From contig NZ_JNXT01000022.1 of the NCBI RefSeq assembly GCF_000716675.1, forward strand, positions 124,001 through 188,000: a DNA stretch of 64,000 bases, given 5' to 3'. A model generated the notes under the pieces. That model made no database searches. It saw nothing but the letters and a program-made list of their open reading frames with translations, and had not been told where the DNA came from. The first letter of the stretch is position 1; every line of letters starts with the position of its first letter. The stretch is from Streptomyces alboflavus (GTDB taxonomy: Bacteria > Actinomycetota > Actinomycetes > Streptomycetales > Streptomycetaceae). Both the position numbers and the translations under genes were made by a program. Shown here piece by piece: positions 24,637-36,795 of the stretch.

Positions 24637-26787
24637 TCAGCCGATGTCCGCAGGATCGATCCGCACCCGAACCGCCTCCTGCTGCCCCGCCCCCCGCGCC
24701 ATCCGCGCCGCCTGCGCCGTCTTCAGGGCCCGGGCGAGCGCCGCGCCGCTGCCGGGCGGAACCCGGACGAGCGCGCGCTCCCACTGCTCGCCGGGCGGCG
24801 CGTCCCCGGGCCTCCGGGGCCGGCCCGCCGCCGGGGTGGCGACCGGCACCGGGCCCAACACCTCGGCGTCCGGAGGCAGTTCGGCGCTGCGCAGGAACTC
24901 GGACAGCGCGTCCGGGGCCCCGGTCACCGACGCCATCCGCGACACCGGCGGAAACCCCAGCTCGGCACGCTCCGACAACTCCCGGACCGCGTGCCCCACG
25001 GGATCCCACCGCACCAGCGCCTGCACCGGCCGGAGCGTCGGCTCGGCGACGATCACCACCGTGCCGCCCGCGCTCTGGTCGCGTACCAGCGCGGCCGCGC
25101 CGATCCAGCGCCGCAGGGCCTCCTCGCCCGCGCGCAGGTCGGGGCGGCCGAGCATGGCCCAGCCGTCGAGCAGCAGGGCGGCCGCGTAGCCGCCCTCGGC
25201 GACGGGCTCCGCGCCCGGGGTGCTCACCACCAGGGCGGGCGCGCCGCCCACCGTGTCGAGGACCTGCTCCCGCCCCGACGTCCGCACCGGCACGGCCGGG
25301 AACGCCCGCCCCAGCTCCTCGGCGGTCCGCCGCGCCCCCACGACCTGCGCTCGCAACCGGAACCCGCCGCACTCGGAACAGTGCCAGGCACCCTCGCCCC
25401 GCCCGCACCAGGCGCAGCACAGCGCACCGCTGTCGCGGGCCTCGAGCGGACCGGCGCAGTGACGGCACCGCGCGGGCTCCCGGCACCGCTCGCAGGCAAG
25501 GCGCGGGACATACCCGCGCCGGGGCACCTGCACAAGGACGGGCCCGTGCTTCAGGCCTTCGCGGGCGACCTGCCAGGCCAGCGTGGGCAGCCGCGCGGCC
25601 CGCGCGGCCTCGTCGCGGGCGAGGTCGCCGTCCCCGACGGTCCGCACCAGCGGAGCGGCACCCCGCACCTGCTCACGCCCGGCGAGAAGCGGCAGCGCCC
25701 ACCCGCTCTCGACCAACTGCGCGGCCTCCACCGTGCAGCCCCAACCGCCCAGCAGAAAGCCGCACTTGTCCCGCGCGGCACGCAGTTCGAGCACCTCACG
25801 TACATGCGGGAAGGGAGCGTTGTCGTCGCTGTGGCTGGCGTCGCCGTCGTCCCATATGACGACGAGTCCGAGGTCGCGCACCGGGGCGAACATCGCCGCC
25901 CGCGTCCCGACGACGGCCCGCACCGAGCCGCGCCGCACGGCCAGCCACTCCCGATACCGCCGCTCCTGCCCCGCGTCGGCGGTGAGCACGGCGTGCCGCC
26001 CCTCGCCCAGCCGCTCCCGCAGGGCGGCGTCGACGCGTGCGGCGGGCCGTCCGGCCGGTACGACGACGAGGGCGCCGCGCCCCGAGGCGAGCGTCGCCTG
26101 CACGGCCCGGGCGATCTCGTCGGCCCACTGCGGCCCGGGCAGCGCCGTCCACACGGCCCGGGGCGCGCCCCCGGAGGCGAGCGCCGCCACGAACTCCGCG
26201 CCGCGTCCGTACCGCGCCCACGACCCCGGTTCGGGCGCGGGCGGCGGCGGAGCGGCGGGCGGCGAGGGCCGGGACTCCGCGCGGGCGTGCCGCGGCGGGA
26301 CGGCCAACTGCAGGACGTCGGCAAGGCTGCCCGCGTACCGGTCGGCGACGGCGCGGGCGAGGCCGAGCAGCTCCTGGTCGAGCACGGGCTCCGGCGACAC
26401 GACTTGTGCCAGCGCCGCCAGCGGCCCGCTGTAGTCCGACTCGGCGCACCGCTCGACGACGAACCCGTCGATGAGCCCGCCGCCCTCGCGCCGCCCGTGC
26501 CGCACGTTCCGCGCCCCGGCGCCGAACCGCACCCGCACCCGCACCCCGGGCTGCGCGGCCTCGTCCAACTCCTCCGGCACCGCGTAGTCGAAGTACCGGT
26601 CGAGATGCAGCACACCCTTGTCGACCACCACCCGCGCCACCGGCAACCCCTCGGCCAACGCGGCCCCCCGCCACGTACGCGGCTTCGCCTTGGGCACCTT
26701 GGCCTTGCGCACACTCTCCCGAATGAGCGCGAGCTGCTCGGGCGCGGCGCCCTCACCGCCGTCCGACTGTCCGTTCTCGCTGCTCAC
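24637..26787 (-). CDS. priA: PriA-like primosomal protein N', without helicase motifs
   Basis: 716 residues. The N-terminal 3'-DNA-end-binding domain (VDKGVLHLDRYFDYAVPEEL) and the Cys-rich zinc region (CERCREPARCRHC and CCAWCGRGEGAWHCSECGG) are clear, and the C-terminal domain is present. The Walker A motif is gone (ATLASGRGALVVVP in its place) and the DEEH box has become IWDDGDASH. UniProt notes the same for mycobacterial PriA, judged unlikely to be a helicase. It probably recognises stalled forks and helps reload replication proteins without unwinding by itself. The start is GTG 26787 with TAGGAA upstream. It lies downstream of metK, separated by a terminator. Confidence 0.92.
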   Translation of the reverse strand: MSSENGQSDGGEGAAPEQLALIRESVRKAKVPKAKPRTWRGAALAEGLPVARVVVDKGVLHLDRYFDYAVPEELDEAAQPGVRVRVRFGAGARNVRHGRREGGGLIDGFVVERCAESDYSGPLAALAQVVSPEPVLDQELLGLARAVADRYAGSLADVLQLAVPPRHARAESRPSPPAAPPPPAPEPGSWARYGRGAEFVAALASGGAPRAVWTALPGPQWADEIARAVQATLASGRGALVVVPAGRPAARVDAALRERLGEGRHAVLTADAGQERRYREWLAVRRGSVRAVVGTRAAMFAPVRDLGLVVIWDDGDASHSDDNAPFPHVREVLELRAARDKCGFLLGGWGCTVEAAQLVESGWALPLLAGREQVRGAAPLVRTVGDGDLARDEAARAARLPTLAWQVAREGLKHGPVLVQVPRRGYVPRLACERCREPARCRHCAGPLEARDSGALCCAWCGRGEGAWHCSECGGFRLRAQVVGARRTAEELGRAFPAVPVRTSGREQVLDTVGGAPALVVSTPGAEPVAEGGYAAALLLDGWAMLGRPDLRAGEEALRRWIGAAALVRDQSAGGTVVIVAEPTLRPVQALVRWDPVGHAVRELSERAELGFPPVSRMASVTGAPDALSEFLRSAELPPDAEVLGPVPVATPAAGRPRRPGDAPPGEQWERALVRVPPGSGAALARALKTAQAARMARGAGQQEAVRVRIDPADIG

Positions 26788-26868
26788 AGCCAAATTCCTA
26801 CCAGACGGCAGTGACAGCGCCGACCGGGGCGGGGACCAAGGGCACTCCGCGCTGCCACGGCACGCACC

Positions 26869-26903
26869 GAGGCCCGGCCTCCCCGAAGGGAGCACCGGGC
26901 CTC
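26869..26903 (-). terminator. Hairpin terminator downstream of metK
   Basis: Arms GAGGCCCGG (26869-26877) and CCGGGCCTC (26895-26903) with a 17-base loop, placed 27 bases beyond the metK stop and upstream of priA. Confidence 0.65.
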
Positions 26904-26929
26904 AGTGACCGGAAGAGCGTCAGGCGTGC

Positions 26930-28138
26930 CTACAGACCCACGGCCTTGCGCAGCGCCTCCACCCGGTCCGTCCGCTCCCACGTGAAGTCGGGGACGGCGC
27001 GGCCGAAGTGGCCGTACGCGGCGGTCTGGGAGTAGATGGGGCGCAGCAGGTCCAGGTCGCGGATGATCGCGGCCGGGCGGAGGTCGAAGACGTCGCCGAT
27101 GGCGGCCTCGATCTTGTCCGTGTCGACCTTGGCGGTGCCGAAGGTCTCGACGAACAGGCCCACCGGCTCGGCCTTGCCGATCGCGTAGGCCACCTGGACC
27201 TCGCAGCGGGCGGCGAGGCCGGCCGCGACGACGTTCTTGGCGACCCAGCGCATGGCGTAGGCGGCGGAGCGGTCGACCTTGGACGGGTCCTTGCCGGAGA
27301 AGGCGCCGCCGCCGTGGCGGGCCATGCCGCCGTACGTGTCGATGATGATCTTGCGGCCGGTCAGGCCGGCGTCGCCCATCGGGCCGCCGATCTCGAAGCG
27401 GCCGGTGGGGTTGACCAGGAGGCGGTAGCCCTCGGTCTCCAGCTTGATGCCGTCGTCCAGGAGCGCCTTCAGCTCGGGCTCGACCACGAATTCGCGGATG
27501 TCGGGGGCGAGGAGCGAGTCCAGGTCGATGTCCGACGCGTGCTGCGAGGAGACGACGACGGTGTCGAGGCGGACGGCCTTGTCGCCGTCGTACTCGATGG
27601 TGACCTGGGTCTTTCCGTCGGGACGCAGGTAGGGGATGGTGCCGTTCTTGCGGACCTCGGAGAGGCGGCGGGACAGGCGGTGCGCGAGGTGGATCGGGAG
27701 CGGCATGAGCTCCGGGGTCTCGTCGCAGGCGTAGCCGAACATCAGGCCCTGGTCGCCCGCGCCCTGCTTGTCGAGCTCGTCCTCATCGCCCTCGACACGC
27801 TTCTCGTACGCGGTGTCGACACCCTGCGCGATGTCGGGCGACTGGGCTCCGATGGACACCGAGACGCCGCAGGAGGCGCCGTCGAAGCCCTTCTTCGAGG
27901 AGTCGTAGCCGATCTCGAGGATCTTGTCGCGCACCAGCTGCGCGATCGGCGCGTACGCCTTGGTCGTGACCTCGCCGGCCACGTGCACGAGGCCGGTGGT
28001 GATGAGCGTCTCCACGGCGACCCGGGAGGTCGGGTCCTCCCGCAGAAGGGCGTCGAGGATGGTGTCGCTGATCTGGTCGGCGATCTTGTCGGGGTGACCC
28101 TCGGTCACGGACTCCGAGGTGAAGAGACGGCGGGACAC
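26930..28138 (-). CDS. metK: S-adenosylmethionine synthetase
   Basis: Makes S-adenosylmethionine from methionine and ATP; a cytoplasmic tetramer in general. 402 residues. Signatures: [18 protein letters not shown] near residue 7, [16 protein letters not shown] near 125, and the phosphate-binding [19 protein letters not shown] near 270-290. The start is GTG 28138 with AGGGAGCGAT upstream. The supply of SAM serves the several methyltransferases in the window. I looked for a SAM-type riboswitch in the 270 bases upstream and saw none. Confidence 0.98.
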   Translation of the reverse strand: MSRRLFTSESVTEGHPDKIADQISDTILDALLREDPTSRVAVETLITTGLVHVAGEVTTKAYAPIAQLVRDKILEIGYDSSKKGFDGASCGVSVSIGAQSPDIAQGVDTAYEKRVEGDEDELDKQGAGDQGLMFGYACDETPELMPLPIHLAHRLSRRLSEVRKNGTIPYLRPDGKTQVTIEYDGDKAVRLDTVVVSSQHASDIDLDSLLAPDIREFVVEPELKALLDDGIKLETEGYRLLVNPTGRFEIGGPMGDAGLTGRKIIIDTYGGMARHGGGAFSGKDPSKVDRSAAYAMRWVAKNVVAAGLAARCEVQVAYAIGKAEPVGLFVETFGTAKVDTDKIEAAIGDVFDLRPAAIIRDLDLLRPIYSQTAAYGHFGRAVPDFTWERTDRVEALRKAVGL

Positions 28139-28358
28139 ATCGCTCCCTGTGGTTGCAGCGGCTGCTGGCTGATCATTGGCGGACGTGCCGAGAGCTGCGC
28201 TCGGCGTCGTCCTCGACCAGTTTATCGGTCGCACTCCCCCGCGCGGTCACCTGTCTCGCCACATGGAGCCCTGTGACCTGCGGCACTGCATTGTGCGATA
28301 CGACGATCGGTCTCCACCAGAGGGCCTGCCGTCCGAATTCGCGGGGTTTGAGCCCTCC

Positions 28359-28387
28359 ACTGGGGCGAAAGTGATGTTCGCCCCAGT
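28359..28387 (-). terminator. Hairpin terminator downstream of coaBC
   Basis: Perfect 11-bp arms ACTGGGGCGAA (28359-28369) and TTCGCCCCAGT (28377-28387) with a 7-base loop, 24 bases past the coaBC stop at 28411. A T-run follows on the plus strand instead, but no plus-strand gene ends here, so coaBC is the likely user. Confidence 0.7.
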
Positions 28388-28410
28388 TTTCGGCGTGGAT
28401 GCCCGGCGGT

Positions 28411-29661
28411 TCACGCCAGTCGCTGAACCACCAGGTCCCAGATCGTGTCCGCCAGGTCTTCCTTGGGCCCGTACGGCACAGGAGTCTCACTGCCGTCGGC
28501 GCCGAGCACGATCGCCTCATTCTGCTCAGAGCCGAATGTCTTGCGCTCGCCGACTTCATTCACTACGAGAAGGTCGCAGCCCTTGCGGGCGAGCTTGGCG
28601 CGTCCGTTGGCGAGAACGTCGTCCGTCTCGGCGGCGAAGCCGACGACGACCTGGCCGGGGCGGGGCCGCTCGCCCGCGATCTCGGCCAGGATGTCCGGAT
28701 TGCGGACGAGGGTGATCGAGGGCGGTGCCTCGCCGTCCTTCTTCTTGATCTTTCCGGTGGCGTACGTCTCGGGGCGGAAGTCGGCCACGGCGGCGGCCAT
28801 CACCACCGCGTCGGCGTCGGCCGCGGCCTTCAGGACGGCCTCGCGCAGCTGCACGGCGGTGCCGACGGGCACGATGTCGACGCCCGCCGGGTCCGGCAGC
28901 GCGGTGTTCGCCGCGAGGAGGGTGACGCGGGCGCCGCGGGCCGCGGCGCTGCGGGCGAGCGCGTAGCCCTGCTTGCCGGAGGAGCGGTTGCCGAGGAAGC
29001 GCACCGGGTCCAGGGGCTCGCGGGTGCCGCCCGCGCTGACGACGACGTGCCGTCCGGCGAGGTCCTGCTCGGGCTGCCCGCCGCGGGCGAGGACGCGGCG
29101 TACCACCTCGAAGAGCTCGGCGGGCTCCGGGAAGCGGCCCTTGCCGGTGTCGACGCCGGTGAGGCGGCCGACGGCGGGCTCGACGACGAGGGCGCCGCGG
29201 CGGCGCAGGGTGGCCACGTTCTCCTGGGTGGCGGGGTGCTCCCACATCTCCGTGTGCATGGCCGGGGCGAAGACGACCGGACAGCGGGCGGTCAGGAGCG
29301 TGTTCGTGAGCAGGTCGTCGGCCAGGCCGTGGGCGGCCTTGGCGAGCATGTCGGCCGTGGCGGGCGCGACGATCACGAGGTCGGCGTGCTGCCCGATCCG
29401 CACGTGCGGCACCTCGTGGACGTCCGACCAGACCTCCGTGGAGACGGGGTGGCCCGAGAGCGCCGACCAGGTCGCGGCGCCGACGAAGTGCAGCGCGGAC
29501 TCGGTGGGGACGACGCGCACGTCGTGTCCGGACTCGGTGAGCCGGCGCAGCAGCTCGCACGCCTTGTAGGCGGCGATGCCACCGCTGACCCCCAGAACGA
29601 CCTTCGGCTTGCCCGCCGTGTTCGCCTCGTCCGTCTTGCCCACGTTGCCCACCTTGTCCAC
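28411..29661 (-). CDS. coaBC: Bifunctional phosphopantothenoylcysteine decarboxylase/phosphopantothenate-cysteine ligase
   Basis: Two steps of coenzyme A synthesis. The 416 residues split into an N-terminal FMN-binding CoaC domain (LGVSGGIAAYKACELLRRL, EVPHVRIGQHADLVIVAPAT with the active-site His, PAMHTEMW) and a C-terminal CoaB ligase domain (VVSAGGTREPLDPVRFLGN, NRSSGKQGYALA, then ADFRP and KIKK). Normal length. The start GTG 29661 has GGGGAGG about five bases upstream, better than the ATG at 29706. It follows rpoZ with a hairpin between them. Confidence 0.96.
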   Translation of the reverse strand: MDKVGNVGKTDEANTAGKPKVVLGVSGGIAAYKACELLRRLTESGHDVRVVPTESALHFVGAATWSALSGHPVSTEVWSDVHEVPHVRIGQHADLVIVAPATADMLAKAAHGLADDLLTNTLLTARCPVVFAPAMHTEMWEHPATQENVATLRRRGALVVEPAVGRLTGVDTGKGRFPEPAELFEVVRRVLARGGQPEQDLAGRHVVVSAGGTREPLDPVRFLGNRSSGKQGYALARSAAARGARVTLLAANTALPDPAGVDIVPVGTAVQLREAVLKAAADADAVVMAAAVADFRPETYATGKIKKKDGEAPPSITLVRNPDILAEIAGERPRPGQVVVGFAAETDDVLANGRAKLARKGCDLLVVNEVGERKTFGSEQNEAIVLGADGSETPVPYGPKEDLADTIWDLVVQRLA

Positions 29662-29700
29662 CGTGCCTCCCCGCACTCGGAAACGTACGACTCCATGACA

Positions 29701-29739
29701 CACCACGGGCCCGGCAGGTGCTCTGCCGGGCCCGTGGTG
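29701..29739 (-). terminator. Hairpin terminator between rpoZ and coaBC
   Basis: 17-bp perfect arms (29701-29717, 29723-29739; CACCACGGGCCCGGCAG and its complement) with a 5-base loop. It starts 14 bases after the rpoZ stop and overlaps the leader of coaBC, so coaBC may depend on partial read-through or on its own promoter. Confidence 0.8.
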
Positions 29740-29752
29740 AAGGAATGGGTGC

Positions 29753-30025
29753 TTACTGCGCGGGGGCCTCGACGGCCTCGGACGTCAGCAGACCCGCGTT
29801 GATCTCGCGGAGCGCGATCGAGAGCGGCTTCTCGTGGACGTGGGTGTCCACCAGCGGGCCGACGTACTCAAGAAGGCCCTCGCCGAGCTGCGAGTAGTAC
29901 GCGTTGATCTGACGGGCGCGCTTGGCGGCGTAGATCACGAGGCTGTACTTCGAGTCGGTGGCCTCGAGCAGCTCATCAATCGGCGGGTTGATGATGCCCT
30001 CGGGCGCGGTGATGGAAGAGGACAC
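29753..30025 (-). CDS. rpoZ: DNA-directed RNA polymerase omega subunit
   Basis: 90-residue small subunit that supports assembly of RNA polymerase by binding the beta' subunit. The conserved core is [20 protein letters not shown] followed by [12 protein letters not shown], the usual N-terminal region. The C-terminal half ([22 protein letters not shown]) is typical of actinobacteria. The start is GTG 30025 with GGAAGG seven bases upstream. It follows gmk by 39 bases, and mihF-gmk-rpoZ are probably one transcript. Confidence 0.97.
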   Translation of the reverse strand: MSSSITAPEGIINPPIDELLEATDSKYSLVIYAAKRARQINAYYSQLGEGLLEYVGPLVDTHVHEKPLSIALREINAGLLTSEAVEAPAQ

Positions 30026-30064
30026 GCTCTGCCTTCCGAAGGGGGTCAAGAAAAGGGGTGAAGA

Positions 30065-30658
30065 TCAAACAACTTTCATCAAGGCTAGCAGCTCGCGTGC
30101 TACATCCTCGACCGAGGTGTTGACCAGGGTGGTGTCGAACTCGGCCTCGGCGGCCAGTTCGACGCGCGCGGCCTCGAGCCTGCGCTCGATGACCTCGGGC
30201 GGCTCCGTGCCCCGGCCGGTGAGCCGGCGCACCAGCTCCTCCCAGCTCGGCGGGGCCAGGAAGACCAGCTGGCCGTCGGGCATCGACTCGCGCACCAGGC
30301 GGGCACCCTGCAGATCGATCTCGAGCAGGACGGGAACGCCTGCCTCCAGGTGCTCGAGGACCGCGTTGCGGGGCGTGCCGTAGCGGTTGCCCGCGAATTC
30401 CGCCCACTCCAGGAGCTCGCCGTTGGCGATCAGCTTGTCCATCTCGTCGTCGGAGACGAAGAAGTACTGCACGCCGTGACGCTCTCCGGGGCGCGGCTTG
30501 CGGGTCGTCGCCGACACCGAGAGCCAGACCTCGGGGTGTTCCTTGCGCATATGGGCGACGACCGTGCTCTTGCCGACCCCGGAGGGGCCGGAGAGCACGG
30601 TCAGCCGCGGACGTACGTCCGGGGGTACGGGGGTCGTCCCCCGGGGTGAAGCAGCCAT
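30065..30658 (-). CDS. gmk: Guanylate kinase
   Basis: Phosphorylates GMP to GDP with ATP. 197 residues with Walker [10 protein letters not shown] near residue 24, the GMP-binding [26 protein letters not shown] and [10 protein letters not shown] short Pro/Arg extension of about 18 residues precedes the kinase core. It starts at ATG 30658, 62 bases after mihF and 39 bases before rpoZ. Confidence 0.97.
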   Translation of the reverse strand: MAASPRGTTPVPPDVRPRLTVLSGPSGVGKSTVVAHMRKEHPEVWLSVSATTRKPRPGERHGVQYFFVSDDEMDKLIANGELLEWAEFAGNRYGTPRNAVLEHLEAGVPVLLEIDLQGARLVRESMPDGQLVFLAPPSWEELVRRLTGRGTEPPEVIERRLEAARVELAAEAEFDTTLVNTSVEDVARELLALMKVV

Positions 30659-30720
30659 GCAGCGATTATCCAGCCTCTTGGGACTGCCTGAGACCAGGAG
30701 CCCCGGGAAGGCTGGGACCG

Positions 30721-31044
30721 TCAGGCCCCGCTGCCGCCGAACTCGCGCTCGAGAGACGCGATCTGGTTGGAGCCGAGCCCGCGCACGCGGCGGCTCTCGG
30801 AAATGCCGAGGCGCTCCATGATCTGCTTGGCGCGGACCTTGCCCACGCCCGGCAGGGACTCCAGGAGGGCGGAGACCTTCATCTTGCCGATGACGTCGTT
30901 CTCCTGGCCCTGCTTGATGACCTCGTGAAGGGAGGCGCCGGAGTGCTTGAGTCGATTCTTGACCTCGGCCCGCTCCCGGCGAGCCGCGGCGGCCTTTTCG
31001 AGCGCGGCTGCGCGCTGTTCAGGGGTAAGGGGCGGAAGAGCCAC
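30721..31044 (-). CDS. mihF: Integration host factor, actinobacterial type (sIHF/mIHF)
   Basis: Nucleoid-associated DNA-binding protein of actinobacteria that affects chromosome condensation, sporulation and antibiotic production in Streptomyces. 107 residues, the exact family length. A long basic N-terminal helix ([18 protein letters not shown]) is followed by a helix-two-turn-helix domain ([20 protein letters not shown], then [13 protein letters not shown]). The start GTG 31044 has GAGGTGA upstream; the longer frame from 31107 is not used in relatives. It leads the mihF-gmk-rpoZ group. Confidence 0.97.
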   Translation of the reverse strand: MALPPLTPEQRAAALEKAAAARRERAEVKNRLKHSGASLHEVIKQGQENDVIGKMKVSALLESLPGVGKVRAKQIMERLGISESRRVRGLGSNQIASLEREFGGSGA

Positions 31045-31467
31045 GCCTACGTCACCTCGGATGTCGAACTGTCGGATACGGACCGGTGAGGAACCTAGTC
31101 GCCCCACACCAGGGGAGCAACGTGCAACGCGCTTGCCCGTCGTCCCCCCACTACCTCAAGGGTGTGGGGGGTGGCCCCCACTCGTCGGAGACTAGCGGCC
31201 ATGGCCGCCAGAGTCAGCGAGAACAGACGAAAAGTCCTGGTCAGCCTCCACTGAGCCCGACATTTCAGGCATTTCACCCCTGTTTTGGCCGGGTGTCGTG
31301 TAAGCAACGCGTCAGTTCTGCGCGCGCACGCCGTCCTCGGCGTCTCCCGGAAACGCGAATCCGCACCCGGAAAAGCCTTTCTGTCCCCCCGACGTGCGCG
31401 CTCTCGGCGAAAGAAGTCGCGGACGGTCGCGAAAGGCCGCAGAAGATCGCGAAAGGAGGACCGCGTC
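31045..31467. other. Intergenic region between pyrF and mihF
   Basis: 423 bases holding the mihF promoter region and the end of the pyr operon. There is a GC hairpin near 31145-31171 (CCCCCCAC against GTGGGGGG) about 100 bases upstream of mihF, and a short direct repeat (TCGCGAAAGG at 31427 and 31448) close to the pyrF stop. I see no convincing T-tailed terminator and no gene. Confidence 0.5.
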
Positions 31468-32313
31468 CTACGCGGCGTCCACCGCGGCCCGCACCTCGTC
31501 CGCGAACCGCGCCGCCGCGTCCCGCAGAGCGCCCGCGTCGGGCCCCGCCTTCAGGACGCCCCGGCTGACGTTCGGCACGACGTTGCGCACGGCCGCGCCG
31601 AAGACCCGGGGCAGGTCCGCGGGAGTCGCGCCCTGCGCCCCGATGCCCGGCGCGAGGAGCGGCCCGTTGATGTCGAGCTCGAACGTCGACAGATCCCCGA
31701 GGGTGGCCCCGACGACGGCCCCGTAGGACCCCATGGGCGCCGCCCCCGCGTTCTCGGCCGCGAGGTGCCCCAGCATCGTGGCCCCGATGCTCCGGCCGTC
31801 CGCACGCACCGCGCGCTGCACCTCGGCGCCCTCCGGGTTGGAGGTGAGGGCCAGCACGAAGAGGCCGGCGCCGCTCTCCCGCGCCAGGTCCACGGCGGGC
31901 TTCAGGGAGCCGTAGCCCAGGTAGGGCGAAACGGTCAGGGCGTCCGAGAAGAGCGGGGCGTCCTTGCGCAGATAGGTCTCGGCGTACGCGGCCATGGTCG
32001 AGCCGATGTCGCCGCGCTTGGCGTCCATGACGACCAGGCCGCCCGCCGCGCGCAGGTCGGCGACCGCCCGCTCCAGGACGGCGACGCCCCGCGAGCCGAA
32101 GCGCTCGAAGAACGCCGACTGCGGCTTGAAGACGGCGACCTGGTCGGCCAGGGCCTCGACGACGGTGCGGGTGAAGGACTCCAGGCCCTGGATGTCGTCG
32201 TTCAGGCCCCAGGCGGCGAGCAGCGACGCGTGCGGGTCGATCCCGACGCAGAGCGGGCCGCGGGTGTCCATGGCGTGGCGCAGCCGGGCGCCGAAGGGTT
32301 CCTGGGGGCTCAT
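31468..32313 (-). CDS. pyrF: Orotidine-5'-phosphate decarboxylase
   Basis: Last step of UMP synthesis. 281 residues, the longer type-2 form found in actinobacteria. The active-site block VVMDAKRGDIGST lies near residue 95, with GIDPHASLL at the start and the C-terminal phosphate loop region IGAQGATPADLP. The ATG at 32313 overlaps the pyrD stop in ATGA, so translation is coupled. It is the last gene of the pyrimidine operon. Confidence 0.96.
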   Translation of the reverse strand: MSPQEPFGARLRHAMDTRGPLCVGIDPHASLLAAWGLNDDIQGLESFTRTVVEALADQVAVFKPQSAFFERFGSRGVAVLERAVADLRAAGGLVVMDAKRGDIGSTMAAYAETYLRKDAPLFSDALTVSPYLGYGSLKPAVDLARESGAGLFVLALTSNPEGAEVQRAVRADGRSIGATMLGHLAAENAGAAPMGSYGAVVGATLGDLSTFELDINGPLLAPGIGAQGATPADLPRVFGAAVRNVVPNVSRGVLKAGPDAGALRDAAARFADEVRAAVDAA

Positions 32314-33422
32314 GCTGCGGGGGCCTTTCGGGTGTCGGCGCCGACCGCTTCGGCGAGTGTGGCGTACGGCGATGTGGCGAGGCGGGCGGCGAGGCCCTTG
32401 TGGATCCCGCGCGCCCAGAACGGGCCCTCGTAGATGAACGCGCTGTAGCCCTGCACCAGCGTGGCGCCCGCGAGGATGCGCTGCCAGGCGTCCTCGGCGT
32501 TCTCGACGCCGCCGACGCCCACGAGGGTGATCCGGTCGCCCACGCGCGCGTAGAGGCGGCGCAGGACCTCCAGGGAGCGCTCCTTGAGGGGCGCGCCGGA
32601 CAGGCCGCCGGTCTCGGCGTACAGCTCCGGGTCGGAGGCGAGGCCGAGGCTCTCGCGCGCGATGGTGGTGTTCGTGGCGATGATGCCGTCCAGGCCAAGA
32701 TCGACGGCGAGGTCGGCGACGGCGTCGATGTCCTCGTCGGCGAGGTCGGGCGCGATCTTCACGAGGAGCGGGACGCGGCGGCCCTCGACGCTGCGGTCGG
32801 CCGCCTCGCGGACGGCGGCGAGGAGAGGGCGGAGGGACTCGGTGGCCTGGAGGTTGCGCAGGCCGGGCGTGTTCGGCGAGGAGACGTTCACGACCAGGTA
32901 GTCGGCGTGGCGGGCCAGCCGCTCGGTGGACTTCACGTAGTCGGCGGCGGCCTCGGCCTCGGGCACCACCTTGGTCTTGCCGATGTTGACGCCGACGACG
33001 GTCCTGAAGACCGGCGTGCGGGCCGCGAGACGGGCCGCCACCGCCGCGGAGCCCTCGTTGTTGAAGCCCATGCGGTTGATCAGCGCGCGGTCCTGCACGA
33101 GGCGGAAGAGGCGCTTCTTGGGGTTGCCGGGCTGCGGCTCGCCCGTGACCGTGCCGATCTCGATGTGGTCGAAGCCGAGCATGGCCATGCCGTCGATGGC
33201 GACGGCGTTCTTGTCGAACCCGGCGGCGAGCCCGAAGGGGCCGTGCATGCGCAGGCCGAAGGCCTCGGTGCGCAGCTCCTTGTGGCGCGGGGCGAGCGCG
33301 GCGGCGGCGAACGTGCGCAGGACGGGGACGCGGGCGGCGAGCCGGATCCAGCGGAAGGCCATGTGGTGGGCCCGCTCGGGGTCCATGCGCGTGAAGACCA
33401 GGCGGAAGAAGAGGTTGTACAT
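32310..33422 (-). CDS. pyrD: Dihydroorotate dehydrogenase, quinone type (class 2)
   Basis: Oxidises dihydroorotate to orotate with FMN and passes electrons to membrane quinone. 370 residues. The N-terminal amphipathic segment (MYNLFFRLVFTRMDPERAHH) is the class-2 membrane-binding part. Catalytic and FMN residues lie in GLAAGFDKNA, NRMGFNNEG, VNVSSPNTPGLRNLQ (with the catalytic Ser) and GVGGVENAEDA. The start is ATG 33422. A 30-bp palindrome separates it from carB, and the stop overlaps the pyrF start. Confidence 0.97.
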   Translation of the reverse strand: MYNLFFRLVFTRMDPERAHHMAFRWIRLAARVPVLRTFAAAALAPRHKELRTEAFGLRMHGPFGLAAGFDKNAVAIDGMAMLGFDHIEIGTVTGEPQPGNPKKRLFRLVQDRALINRMGFNNEGSAAVAARLAARTPVFRTVVGVNIGKTKVVPEAEAAADYVKSTERLARHADYLVVNVSSPNTPGLRNLQATESLRPLLAAVREAADRSVEGRRVPLLVKIAPDLADEDIDAVADLAVDLGLDGIIATNTTIARESLGLASDPELYAETGGLSGAPLKERSLEVLRRLYARVGDRITLVGVGGVENAEDAWQRILAGATLVQGYSAFIYEGPFWARGIHKGLAARLATSPYATLAEAVGADTRKAPAA

Positions 33423-33447
33423 GGGTGCTGTCCTCATGTGGCATGAG

Positions 33448-33477
33448 GAGGGGGACACCGGATCCGGTGTCCCCCTC
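33448..33477 (-). terminator. 30-bp perfect palindrome between carB and pyrD
   Basis: Arms of 15 bases, GAGGGGGACACCGGA and its complement, with no loop bases (centre GGATCC). It starts 9 bases after the carB stop and ends 25 bases before pyrD. As RNA it would make a strong hairpin inside the operon, suited to partial termination or to transcript processing that lowers pyrD-pyrF relative to carB. Confidence 0.7.
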
Positions 33478-33486
33478 GTCGGGCTG

Positions 33487-36787
<3,301 letters not shown>

Positions 36788-36795
<8 letters not shown>

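Noticed and set aside
28139..28410. Possible SAM riboswitch upstream of metK
   Set aside because: I could not find the conserved SAM-I, SAM-IV or SAH core pairings; the only strong structure is the coaBC terminator.
31427..31460. Two copies of TCGCGAAAGG near the pyrF stop
   Set aside because: Only two copies 21 bases apart; too few for a CRISPR or iteron array.
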